Assembly (NCBI GenBank): GCA_000583135.1
Contig: JFBG01000014.1
Coordinates: forward strand, 1-64,000
Length of the DNA: 64,000 bases
Direction of reading: 5' to 3'
From: Thioalkalivibrio sp. HK1
GTDB taxonomy: Bacteria; Pseudomonadota; Gammaproteobacteria; HK1
Shown: positions 56,255 through 63,726 of the stretch, piece after piece
Position numbering within the stretch: the stretch's first letter is position 1
Layout: every line of letters begins with the position of its first letter
Made by a program: the position numbers and the translations under genes
Notes under the pieces: model-generated
Database searches by the model: none
What the model was told of the DNA's origin: nothing
Seen by the model: only the letters and a program-made list of their open reading frames with translations

Positions 56255-56758
56255 ATGTACGAACTGCTGATCCTGCGCCACGCCAAAGCCACTTGGGAGG
56301 CATCGACCTCGGTGGATTTCGAGCGTCCGCTCTCGGAGCGAGGACGCAAAGAGGCGCTCAAGATGGGGCGCCATCTCGAACGATCCGGCTGGTGGCCGGA
56401 TACGATTCTATGCTCGAGCGCGGTGCGTACCGTGCAAACTCTGGATCGGATCACGCAAGGGGCGGGGCGCTCGCAAGCCGGCGTTCTCTTCGATCCGAAG
56501 ATCTACGGAGCCGAACTCGACTATCTGCTCACCCTGCCGGGGCGACATGCACATCAGGGGACGCAGCGGCTGATGATCCTCGGTCATAACCCGGGGCTCG
56601 AAGATCTGCTCGTCCATCTCGTAGATGCCGTGCCGAAAAAGACCAAACTGCTGCCGACGGCGACTTTGGCGCGGTTGAGGCTTGCGCGCATCGATCCCCT
56701 CGAACCCGCCTGCGCTACATTGCTCGATCGGGTGCGAGGGCGCGAACTCGAGGATTGA
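56255..56758 (+). CDS. sixA: SixA-like histidine phosphatase
   Basis: Protein of 167 aa from the phosphoglycerate-mutase-like superfamily. The catalytic RHG-type motif is LLILRHAKATW, followed by DFERPLSERGRKEALKMG and the second catalytic His in LMILGHNPGLEDLL. SixA proteins dephosphorylate phosphohistidine in HPt domains or PTS proteins. Neither is found in this window. It is probably co-transcribed with heme A synthase (18-bp gap). Confidence 0.93.
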   Translation: MYELLILRHAKATWEASTSVDFERPLSERGRKEALKMGRHLERSGWWPDTILCSSAVRTVQTLDRITQGAGRSQAGVLFDPKIYGAELDYLLTLPGRHAHQGTQRLMILGHNPGLEDLLVHLVDAVPKKTKLLPTATLARLRLARIDPLEPACATLLDRVRGRELED

Positions 56759-56860
56759 TCGAAAAATCCCGAGGCTCGTCCAACGCCCGATTCTCATCGA
56801 TCGTTCGACCGAGCCCGATGAAATCGAAAGGAAGAACGGGAATCGCTCGTTGGTTTCGGT

Positions 56861-56887
56861 TTGGTTTCGGTCGCGACGTGGTAATAT
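56861..56887 (+). promoter_or_regulatory. Candidate promoter for the Lpp-like gene
   Basis: TTGGTT at 56861-56866 and TAATAT at 56882-56887, spacer 15 bp, within a TTGGTTTCGG direct repeat (56851-56870 area). It lies about 90 bp upstream of the GTG start. The spacing is short, so confidence is low. Confidence 0.35.
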
Positions 56888-56979
56888 AGTCCCCAACCCG
56901 AGCGCCGGGCATTGTCCCTGTCCGGGGTTGGCGGCAGTTCCGTGCCGATTCCACTGATTCAATGCGAAGGAGACTTCAC

Positions 56980-57279
56980 GTGCAAACCAGAATTCCCCGG
57001 TGGGCTGCCACCGCGTGCGCTGCGACGCTGCTGACCTTGGGGGCGGGCTGCGCCTCTATCGAACAAGTCAAGATGCTCGAAAGCCAAGTCGAGGGCTTGA
57101 TGGAAGATATCACCATGGCCGAGCGGGATATCGCCGCCGCCGAGAGGGAAGCCGCTCAAGCGAGGGCCGCTGCCAGCAAAGCCGGTGGCACCGCCAGCAA
57201 AGCGCTCGGTGTCGCCCAAAGCGCTCAAACCAGCAGCGAAAAAATCGAGCGGATGTTCGAAAAAGCGATGATGAAGTGA
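56980..57279 (+). CDS. Lpp/OprI-like small lipoprotein with alanine zipper
   Basis: Protein of 99 aa. The GTG at 56980 is chosen because GAAGGAGA lies 7 nt upstream; the ATG at 56962 overlaps that site. Lipoprotein signal VQTRIPRWAATACAATLLTLGAGC with lipidated Cys; the mature part begins ASIEQ and has heptads and Ala-rich stretches (DIAAAEREAAQARAAASKAGGTASKALG) typical of a trimeric coiled coil, ending in EKIERMFEKAMMK. C-terminal lysine could tether to peptidoglycan. Probably outer membrane, structural. An L,D-transpeptidase, the enzyme class that anchors Lpp, is encoded 1.5 kb away. Confidence 0.85.
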   Translation: MQTRIPRWAATACAATLLTLGAGCASIEQVKMLESQVEGLMEDITMAERDIAAAEREAAQARAAASKAGGTASKALGVAQSAQTSSEKIERMFEKAMMK

Positions 57280-57306
57280 TTCGCCGATCTTGAATCTTGA
57301 AATTCC

Positions 57307-57332
57307 GACGTAAAGAGAGGACGTAAAGAGAG
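57307..57332. repeat. 13-bp direct repeat, two copies
   Basis: GACGTAAAGAGAG at 57307-57319 and again at 57320-57332, adjacent and identical. It follows the Lpp-like gene. Confidence 0.85.
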
Positions 57333-57564
57333 AAAGCCGAACGAGCGATCATCGAAGTCTTGCCTGCCTTCGCACTCGGTGGAGGAACCGACGAGGCGGG
57401 CGGTGATCGGACGTTAGGTCGAAAGAATCCGACTTTCGATTCTCGGTGCGGCCACCTTATTCGGCCGCTCTTTCGATTGAATGGCGTCCTATCGGATCGA
57501 AGATCGGTTTTTTGTAGATGCCATTCTTTTGCCGGAAATTCGGTCTTCGTATCGTTGCCCGACA

Positions 57565-57596
57565 ATGCCGCCACCCTCGTGGCGGCATCGTTTTTT
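57565..57596 (+). terminator. Rho-independent terminator
   Basis: ATGCCGCCAC (57565-57574), loop CCTC, GTGGCGGCAT (57579-57588), then CG and six Ts. It has a 10-bp GC-rich stem plus U-tract on the plus strand, downstream of the lipoprotein gene. Confidence 0.9.
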
Positions 57597-57691
57597 AAAG
57601 TCAAGAGCCGCTCGAACCGTCGGAGGGAATCCTCGGATCGCTCGATCGTCGATCGAAAAAAACGCACGCTCTATCTATCAAGCATCGGCGA

Positions 57692-58456
57692 TCAATCGAT
57701 TTTCTCGTTGCGAGCGATATAGAACTCATAACCGTAAACGTTTGAGAATCGACGACGCATCTCGATCTCCCGGCGCTCGGCGGCGATCACCGCCAAACCC
57801 GCCTCATCCTTCGCATATTTTTCTTCGAGAGCGGGCAATCGCGCAAGAAGCGGGGTGTAGTACGGCTCCCACCAAGCGCTGTCGGCCACAGTGAAGTGAT
57901 CGATCAATCGATAGCCGGCCGCTAAAATGCGCTCGGCCGCCCCCGCCCGATCGGTCATATCCGGATATTCCTCACCGAAAAAGGCGGCGATATCCGGCGG
58001 TCTATCGTCGGTCAGCCACACAAGTTCCGAAACCGCAAGACAGCCTGCGGGCTTGAGCAGTCGCTTCCACGCCGCCACGGCGTCGGCAAAGCCCATAATA
58101 TAAGCGGACCCTTCCGCCCATATCAAATCGAAGGAAGCATCGGCGAAGGGCATGTCCTCCATGGACATATCGATGGGCGAGATACGATCCGAAAGACCGG
58201 CCCGGGCGGTGCGCATCTCGAGGGCATCGAGATAGGGTCGATGGGTGTCGATCGCGGTGATCTGCGCCCCGGGAAGGGACTCGGCGAGCACGAGGGTCTG
58301 CGCCCCGGGTCCGCAGCCGATATCGAGCACCGCCGGATGGGGGCCGAGCGAACCGCACGCCGCCAAGGCTCGACGGGTGGCCATGCTATCGCCCGGCCCT
58401 TGGCGCGGCAGATCGCGATGCACGTCGAAAAAGGCGGCCGGCAGCTCATCGATCAT
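57692..58456 (-). CDS. Class I SAM-dependent methyltransferase
   Basis: Protein of 254 aa. SAM-binding motif I is VLDIGCGPGAQTLVLA, then ITAIDTHRPYLDALE (motif II acidic residue), DMSMEDMPFADASFDLIWAEGSAYIMGF and LLKPAGCLAVSELVWL. The start at 58456 (MIDEL) has GAGGA upstream; the longer frame has none. The substrate is unknown; the region TDDRPPDIAAFFGEEYPDM and C-terminal NVYGYEFYIARN occur in small-molecule methyltransferases. It stands alone between the lipoprotein terminator and the L,D-transpeptidase gene. Confidence 0.88.
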   Translation of the reverse strand: MIDELPAAFFDVHRDLPRQGPGDSMATRRALAACGSLGPHPAVLDIGCGPGAQTLVLAESLPGAQITAIDTHRPYLDALEMRTARAGLSDRISPIDMSMEDMPFADASFDLIWAEGSAYIMGFADAVAAWKRLLKPAGCLAVSELVWLTDDRPPDIAAFFGEEYPDMTDRAGAAERILAAGYRLIDHFTVADSAWWEPYYTPLLARLPALEEKYAKDEAGLAVIAAERREIEMRRRFSNVYGYEFYIARNEKID

Positions 58457-58773
58457 CGATAGATCCTCGCCAATCTGGGCTAGGCGACGACGCCACCTTT
58501 CGACGATCGGGAAATAACCCGAAGATCGGCGCAAAAAAACGCCGCCCCCTAGCCCTCCAAGGGTCGATGGCGAAAAACGATGGAGTCGCGCCAAGGCCGC
58601 CGACACCCTCGCCCGCTTGGCGTGAACGAGCGCAACTTTCGGGCTCGCCGAAGGACTTCCTCCATTCTTCCTTCTCGATCTTTTTTCGAAAGCGCACCGA
58701 AGAAGAAGAAGGCTCTTTATCGATCGATATTCATAGCACCGCAAACGCCGAAAAAAGGGATATCAAGCAGATA
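58457..58773. other. Intergenic region, nothing recognised
   Basis: About 317 bp between the L,D-transpeptidase stop and the methyltransferase start, both minus strand. No homologous frame, repeat or terminator was found. Confidence 0.4.
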
Positions 58774-59799
58774 TCAGGAGACCCCATCTTCTTCGGCCGG
58801 CGGGCGAAATCCGATCGAAACCGGGGTTCCGTTCGCCAATATCAAGCTTCTTCGTACCAAATCCCAATCCACTTCGAGAGATGCCATCCCCTTCGGCAGC
58901 AAGCGATGCAGGGCCTCGACGGCCTCCGAGAGATCGGGTTTCGCTTGGGCTTCGTCCACCTTGGCCTCCGGATGGACTTCCATATAGAGCCGATCCCCTC
59001 GCCAGCCCATCTTCACCCTTTGATTGACGAGGTTGACGGGCATCCCCTTTTCGGCAAGGGCATATAACTCGGGGATATCCTCGGGATAGAGGCGGATGCA
59101 TCCGTGGCTGACCCGCATCCCGATACTGAAAGGGCGGTTGGTTCCGTGGATCAAGTAGGCGGGCAACCCGAGATAGACCGCATGGCTACCCAAAGGATTG
59201 TCGGGCCCGGCGCGCACGACCTTGGGCAGGATATCCCCTCTGGCGGCATGCTCGTCGCGGATGGATTTCGGCGGATACCAGTTCGGGCTCGCCTTCTTGC
59301 GAGTCACGGTGGTCTCGCCCAACGGGGTCTCCCACCCGACCCGACCGATGCTGATCGGGAAGGTGCGCACGGATTTTCCATCCTTGGAATAATGGTAGAT
59401 GCGCATCTCGGGGACATTGATGACCAACCCCCGCCGCGGAGCGTTCGGCAAAACGAAGTGCACCGGCAGCTGAACCGGAGTGCCCTCGCCGGGGATCCAT
59501 AAATCCACCCCGGGATTGGCGAGCTTGATCTCTTCGAGTCCCATGCCGAAACGGCGCGCGATATCGAGCAGGGTATCCTCATAACGGGCGCTATGGATCG
59601 AGGTCTCGCCGATCACGGATTGATCGCCCTCGGGGAGATCCCAAGCGTTGACCACTCCCCATGCGGGCTCGGATTCGGTGGTTTCATCGACGGCAACCGT
59701 CGCCCCGACGCTTCTCATTCCGATCATCGTCAGCATGATCGCCGCCGAAACGATCACCATCGAGATCGCTTCGAATGCTTGCCCGTTCGCACTTCTCAT
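58774..59799 (-). CDS. L,D-transpeptidase (YkuD family)
   Basis: Protein of 341 aa. N-terminal signal anchor (ISMVIVSAAIMLTMIGM), a LysM-like stretch (YEDTLLDIARRFGMGLEEIKLANPG), then the YkuD domain with GSHAVYLGLPAYLIHGTNRP and the catalytic motif SHGCIRLYPEDI. It is ErfK/YbiS-like. It forms 3-3 crosslinks or attaches lipoproteins to peptidoglycan in the periplasm. The Lpp-like gene 1.5 kb away makes Lpp anchoring plausible (inference). Confidence 0.94.
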   Translation of the reverse strand: MRSANGQAFEAISMVIVSAAIMLTMIGMRSVGATVAVDETTESEPAWGVVNAWDLPEGDQSVIGETSIHSARYEDTLLDIARRFGMGLEEIKLANPGVDLWIPGEGTPVQLPVHFVLPNAPRRGLVINVPEMRIYHYSKDGKSVRTFPISIGRVGWETPLGETTVTRKKASPNWYPPKSIRDEHAARGDILPKVVRAGPDNPLGSHAVYLGLPAYLIHGTNRPFSIGMRVSHGCIRLYPEDIPELYALAEKGMPVNLVNQRVKMGWRGDRLYMEVHPEAKVDEAQAKPDLSEAVEALHRLLPKGMASLEVDWDLVRRSLILANGTPVSIGFRPPAEEDGVS

Positions 59800-59943
59800 T
59801 ATCCGATGCTCCCTTACACGATCCGTCCGACGACAAAGTGCGCCACCGACTCTTGGCCAAGTATACGCATTCGCCCGATCCGATGATCCGCGATATCGCG
59901 CGAGCGATCCGACGACATCGGCGATATTCCAAAATGCTCGATT

Positions 59944-60447
59944 TCAACGATCCGATGCTCGAAAGCGATAAATCATCCCTCGATGGGCAATCCCCGCATC
60001 GAGGAATTCATCGCCGACGGCTTCGAATCCGAGTCCTTCGTAAAAACCGATCGCATGGGTCTGGGCGTGGAGATAACAAGAGGAGTGCCCCTTGTCGCGG
60101 GCCACCCTCAACAGCAGACGAACCATGCGAGCGCCGATCCCCCGACCCCGCCAAGGAGCGAGCACCGCGATCCGTCCGATATGGGCATCGGGAAGCATGC
60201 GAGCGGTCCCCACCGCCGTCGATCCGGCGCAGGCAAGGATCTGCACGCATCGATCGTCCAAGCCATCGATATCCTCGTCGACCGAGACCCCTTGCTCCAA
60301 GGTGAAGACCGTATGCCGTACGGCTTTGATGGCTTCGGCGGCTTCGTTGTAATCGTGGATATCGATCGAAATCCCGGAACGATCCCCCGCCTCGTCCGGA
60401 TCGGAAAAGGAGGAGTCGGATACTTCGATGGTCGAGTCTTGGCTCAC
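59944..60447 (-). CDS. GNAT family N-acetyltransferase
   Basis: Protein of 167 aa in the ElaA/YjcF-like branch: VRHTVFTLEQGVSVDEDIDGLDD, AVGTARMLPDAHIGRIAVLAPWRGRGIGARMV (acetyl-CoA loop RGRGIG) and CYLHAQTHAIGFYEGLGFEAVGDEFLDAGIAHRGM. Acceptor unknown. It is on the same strand as the L,D-transpeptidase, 144 bp upstream of it. The 20 N-terminal residues are Ser/Asp-rich and may not be part of the fold. Confidence 0.92.
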   Translation of the reverse strand: MSQDSTIEVSDSSFSDPDEAGDRSGISIDIHDYNEAAEAIKAVRHTVFTLEQGVSVDEDIDGLDDRCVQILACAGSTAVGTARMLPDAHIGRIAVLAPWRGRGIGARMVRLLLRVARDKGHSSCYLHAQTHAIGFYEGLGFEAVGDEFLDAGIAHRGMIYRFRASDR

Positions 60448-60747
60448 GATGGCACCTCCTCGATTTCATGATGGCGAAGGGGGGAATTCTCGATCAAAAA
60501 GCGATGCATCGACAACCGAATTTTCGATGATCGACGGGCGCGAAATCCGAAAAAACCGATGGACGAATCCGCAACCCTTACCATTGCCCCGAGTCTTTTC
60601 GAAAAATACCTCGAGCGGGCGAGCGGATCGGTGCCCTTTCAAGGCTCGGTTCGCCAAAAGCGCGCGATACCCTCCTTACGCTCTTACGCTCACTCGAAGT
60701 CGAAAGCATTCCATCCGAAACATCCACAGGCGAAACGGGAGGCGACG
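60448..60747. promoter_or_regulatory. Divergent region between GNAT and dehydrogenase genes
   Basis: About 300 bp with both promoters. The dehydrogenase frame stays open upstream for 63 codons but without homology or ribosome-binding site before 60748. No operator was recognised. Confidence 0.4.
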
Positions 60748-61806
60748 ATGCCCCGAAGGATTGCGGTCATCCCCGGCGACGGGATCGGCAAGGAAGTGAT
60801 CCCCGAGGGGATACGTGCCTTGGAAGCGGCGGGCAAGCGATACGATATCGAATTCGAGTTCCGAACATTTCCTTGGAGCTGCGAAACCTTCATCGACAGC
60901 GGCCGCATGATGCCGCCGGACGGACTCGATATCCTGCGCGATTTCGACGCCATTTTCTTAGGAGCGGTGGGATTTCCCGGCGTTCCCGATCATGTCTCCC
61001 TGTGGGGGCTGCTGATCCCCATCCGGCGCACCTTTCGACAATATGTCGCATTGCGGCCGGTACGCCTGTTGCCCGGAGTGCAATCCCCGTTGCGCGCAAC
61101 GCAAGCCGGGGATATCGACTTCGTGGTCGTGCGCGAGAACAACGAAGGCGAATACTCGGATATCGGCGGTCGGATCAATGCCGGAACCGAGGATGAAATG
61201 GTCATGCAAGAAAGCGTTTTCACCCGACGCGGCACCGATCGCATCTTGCGCTACGCCTTCGAGTTGGCATCGAAACGCCCCGCCAAACACCTCACCTCCG
61301 CCACCAAATCGAACGGCATCAAACATACCATGCCCTATTGGGACGAGCGTTTCGCGGCGATGGCCGCAAAGTATCCGCAGGTGCGCACGGATCAATATCA
61401 TATCGATATCCTGGCGGCGCATTTCGTGCTCCGCCCGGGCTCCTTCGATGTGGTCGTGGGCAGCAATCTCTTCGGGGATATCCTTTCGGATCTGGGGCCG
61501 GCGGTGGCCGGGACCATCGGCATCGCGGCTTCGGCCAATATCAACCCCGAGCGTGAATATCCCTCGATGTTCGAGCCGGTCCATGGATCCGCACCGGATA
61601 TCGCCGGTCGGGGGATCGCCAATCCCATCGGGCAAATCGCCTCGGGGGCGATGATGCTGCGACATTTAGGCTGCGATGGCGCCGCTTCGGCCATCGACCG
61701 GGCCATCGAGAGGGTCCTCGAGGAAGGGGAATTCCTCACCCCCGATATGGGCGGAGAGGCGACCACCACGATCTTGGGCAAACGTATCGCCGAGGCCATC
61801 GAATGA
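60748..61806 (+). CDS. Tartrate/D-malate dehydrogenase-like decarboxylating dehydrogenase
   Basis: Protein of 352 aa of the isocitrate/isopropylmalate dehydrogenase family. Motifs: RRIAVIPGDGIGKEVIPEG, GAVGFPGVPDHVSLWGLLIPIRRTF, VALRPVRLLPGV, VVVRENNEGEYSDIGGR (family Glu), DILAAHFVLRPGSFDVVVGSNLFGDILSDLG (metal-binding Asp) and FEPVHGSAPDIAGRGIANP. The FGAVG-WGLLIPIRR pattern matches tartrate dehydrogenase/decarboxylase or D-malate dehydrogenase rather than LeuB. Uses NAD, Mn/Mg and K. GGGAGG lies upstream of the ATG. The substrate is inferred, and fits an acid-scavenging lifestyle. Confidence 0.88.
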   Translation: MPRRIAVIPGDGIGKEVIPEGIRALEAAGKRYDIEFEFRTFPWSCETFIDSGRMMPPDGLDILRDFDAIFLGAVGFPGVPDHVSLWGLLIPIRRTFRQYVALRPVRLLPGVQSPLRATQAGDIDFVVVRENNEGEYSDIGGRINAGTEDEMVMQESVFTRRGTDRILRYAFELASKRPAKHLTSATKSNGIKHTMPYWDERFAAMAAKYPQVRTDQYHIDILAAHFVLRPGSFDVVVGSNLFGDILSDLGPAVAGTIGIAASANINPEREYPSMFEPVHGSAPDIAGRGIANPIGQIASGAMMLRHLGCDGAASAIDRAIERVLEEGEFLTPDMGGEATTTILGKRIAEAIE

Positions 61807-61842
61807 GGGAGTGAGTGAGCGAGTGAGCGCTCGCTTCGCTCG
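61805..61842. repeat. GAGT/GAGC tetranucleotide-like array with cruciform potential
   Basis: Directly after the dehydrogenase stop: GAGGGAGTGAGTGAGCGAG then TGAGCGCTCGCTTCGCTCG. The GAGY units run in tandem and then invert, so the RNA could fold into a short stem. It may act as a weak terminator. Confidence 0.5.
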
Positions 61843-61948
61843 ATGCGATGACTGAAAAATCCTTTTTCCCGGTCGCCTCGGCCGCGCTTGGCCATAAGAT
61901 CTCGCTTACCCGAATCTTTGCACGGCTTTTTTCTTCTTCGGAGATATC

Positions 61949-63562
61949 ATGAACCACGAATCCGAAAGGCTCCCCGGCCCCCGTTCCGGAAGGAGCATGG
62001 CGCTGGCAAGCAATGGGATGGTCGCCACCAGCCAAGCCTTGGCGGCTCAGGCCGGTCTTGGCATCTTGCAAGCCGGCGGCAACGCCGTGGATGCCGCCAT
62101 CGCCACCGCCATCGCCTTGACCGTGGTCGAGCCGACCTCCAACGGTATCGGCAGCGACGCCTTCGCCATCGTCCACGATGGTCGAGGGATCCACGGGATC
62201 AACGGCTCGGGGCCCGCTCCTCGCCGTCTATCGGCCGAATCCTTGCGAGAGGCGGGCGCAACGACCTTCCCCGAGCGGGGTTGGACGAGCGTTTCCATTC
62301 CCGGAGCCCCCGATACATGGAGGATGCTGCACGAGCGTTTCGGAAGCGCCCCTTTCGATTCCCTCTTCGCCCCCGCCATTCGTCTGGCGGAGGAGGGATT
62401 TCCCGTATCCCCGGTCATCGCTCGTCTATGGCATGACGCTCGGGCGCTTTTCGAGGGCAAGGGCGACCCCGCCTTCGCCGAATGGGAGCGTATTTTTCTC
62501 CCCGACGGTCGCAGTCCGGTGGCGGGGGAGATCTGGCGCAGCCCGGACCATGCCCGAACCCTGCGCCGTCTCGCCTCGCAAGGGGTCCGGGATTTCTACG
62601 AAGGGGAAATCGCCCAGCGAATCGCCGAACATGCCCGCTCGAGCGGGGCGATGCTCGACGAGAGCGACCTTTCCGGCTTCCATTGCGAGTGGGTGGAGCC
62701 GATATCGATCGCCTATCGCGATCACGAAATCTGGGAAATTCCCCCGAACGGACAGGGGATCGCCGCCTTGCAGGCCTTGGGGATCGTCGCCGGCACCCCG
62801 ATGCACACCTCGCCCCCGGGTAGCGAGGCGTGTTGGCACTATCAGATCGAGGCCATGAAACTCGCCTTCGCCGATGCCTACCGCCATGTCGCCGATCCGC
62901 ATTTTTCGAAGGTGCCGGTGCAAGGCCTGCTCGACCCCTCCTACCTCGCCCGGCGAAGGGATCGCATCACCGAGCGCGCCGGGGATCACGGACCGGGAAT
63001 GCCGCCCTCGGGGGGAACGGTCTATCTTTGCGCTGCGGATCGAGCGGGCATGATGGTCAGCCTCATCCAATCGAATTATCTGGGTTTCGGATCCGGGGTG
63101 GTGATTCCGCAAACCGGCATCTCGCTGCAAAACCGCGCCGCCTGCTTCAGCCTCGAGGCCGGGCATCCCAACGAAGCCGCCGGGGGCAAGCGCCCTCGCC
63201 ATACCATCATTCCCGGCTTTTTGACCCGAGGCGGGGAAGCGGTGGGGCCCTTCGGGGTCATGGGCGGGGAAATGCAGCCGCAAGGTCATCTGCAGGTGAT
63301 CAGCGCGATGATCGACCACGGACTCGATCCTCAAGCCGCGCTCGACTCCCGGCGCTGGCGGATAGCCGAGGGCGATCGGGTCATGGTCGAGGCGCAAACC
63401 GACCCCCGAGTCATCGAAGGCCTCGAAAAGCGAGGCCATCGGGTCGAGGTCGAGGATCACAGCCTCGATTTCGGGCGCGGACAAATCATCCGCCGCTTGG
63501 CTTCGGGAGCCCTCGCCGGGGGCACCGAGCCCCGCGCCGACGGAACCGTCGCCGCTTGGTAA
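61949..63562 (+). CDS. ggt: Gamma-glutamyltransferase family protein
   Basis: Protein of 537 aa. N-terminal MALASNGMVATSQALAAQAGLGILQAGGNAVDAAIATAIALTVVEP, GIGSDAFAIVHDG, PNGQGIAALQAL, then the small subunit beginning at a GGTVYLCAADRAGMMVSLIQSNYLGFGSG segment where the Thr would be the autoprocessing nucleophile, and GPFGVMGGEMQPQGHLQV. No obvious signal peptide, so it may be a cytoplasmic acylase-like member rather than periplasmic GGT. It acts on gamma-glutamyl or related amides. Same strand as the dehydrogenase, 142 bp downstream. Confidence 0.92.
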   Translation: MNHESERLPGPRSGRSMALASNGMVATSQALAAQAGLGILQAGGNAVDAAIATAIALTVVEPTSNGIGSDAFAIVHDGRGIHGINGSGPAPRRLSAESLREAGATTFPERGWTSVSIPGAPDTWRMLHERFGSAPFDSLFAPAIRLAEEGFPVSPVIARLWHDARALFEGKGDPAFAEWERIFLPDGRSPVAGEIWRSPDHARTLRRLASQGVRDFYEGEIAQRIAEHARSSGAMLDESDLSGFHCEWVEPISIAYRDHEIWEIPPNGQGIAALQALGIVAGTPMHTSPPGSEACWHYQIEAMKLAFADAYRHVADPHFSKVPVQGLLDPSYLARRRDRITERAGDHGPGMPPSGGTVYLCAADRAGMMVSLIQSNYLGFGSGVVIPQTGISLQNRAACFSLEAGHPNEAAGGKRPRHTIIPGFLTRGGEAVGPFGVMGGEMQPQGHLQVISAMIDHGLDPQAALDSRRWRIAEGDRVMVEAQTDPRVIEGLEKRGHRVEVEDHSLDFGRGQIIRRLASGALAGGTEPRADGTVAAW

Positions 63563-63563
63563 G

Positions 63564-63604
63564 GCCCTTCGAAAAAAGGGGATTCGATGCTTTCCTCGAA
63601 GGGC
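63564..63604 (+). terminator. Possible stem-loop after ggt
   Basis: GCCCTTCGA at 63564-63572 pairs with TCGAAGGGC at 63596-63604, loop about 23 nt. No clear U-tract follows. Weak terminator candidate. Confidence 0.35.
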
Positions 63605-63726
63605 GACGAGACGGATACCGGATCATGGCCTCGAGCGAAAACGATGATCCCGAGACCTAAAGGATCCGCAAATCCTCGAGGCCATCGAGAGCCCCGCCCC
63701 GGCCCGGGCATGATCGCCGACGAACG

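Larger units (their letters stand above)
57280..57691 (+). other. Post-lpp region with tandem repeat and terminator; possible small RNA
   Basis: About 410 bp without a convincing coding sequence, containing the repeat at 57307-57332 and a textbook terminator at 57565-57596, some 285 nt after the lipoprotein stop. Either the lipoprotein mRNA has a long 3' UTR or a non-coding RNA ends here. I could not match it to a known RNA family. Confidence 0.45.

Noticed and set aside
57415..57455. T-arm-like segment (CCGACTTTCGATTCTCGG)
   Set aside because: The stem is four pairs around a non-standard loop, with no acceptor or anticodon arm in reach.
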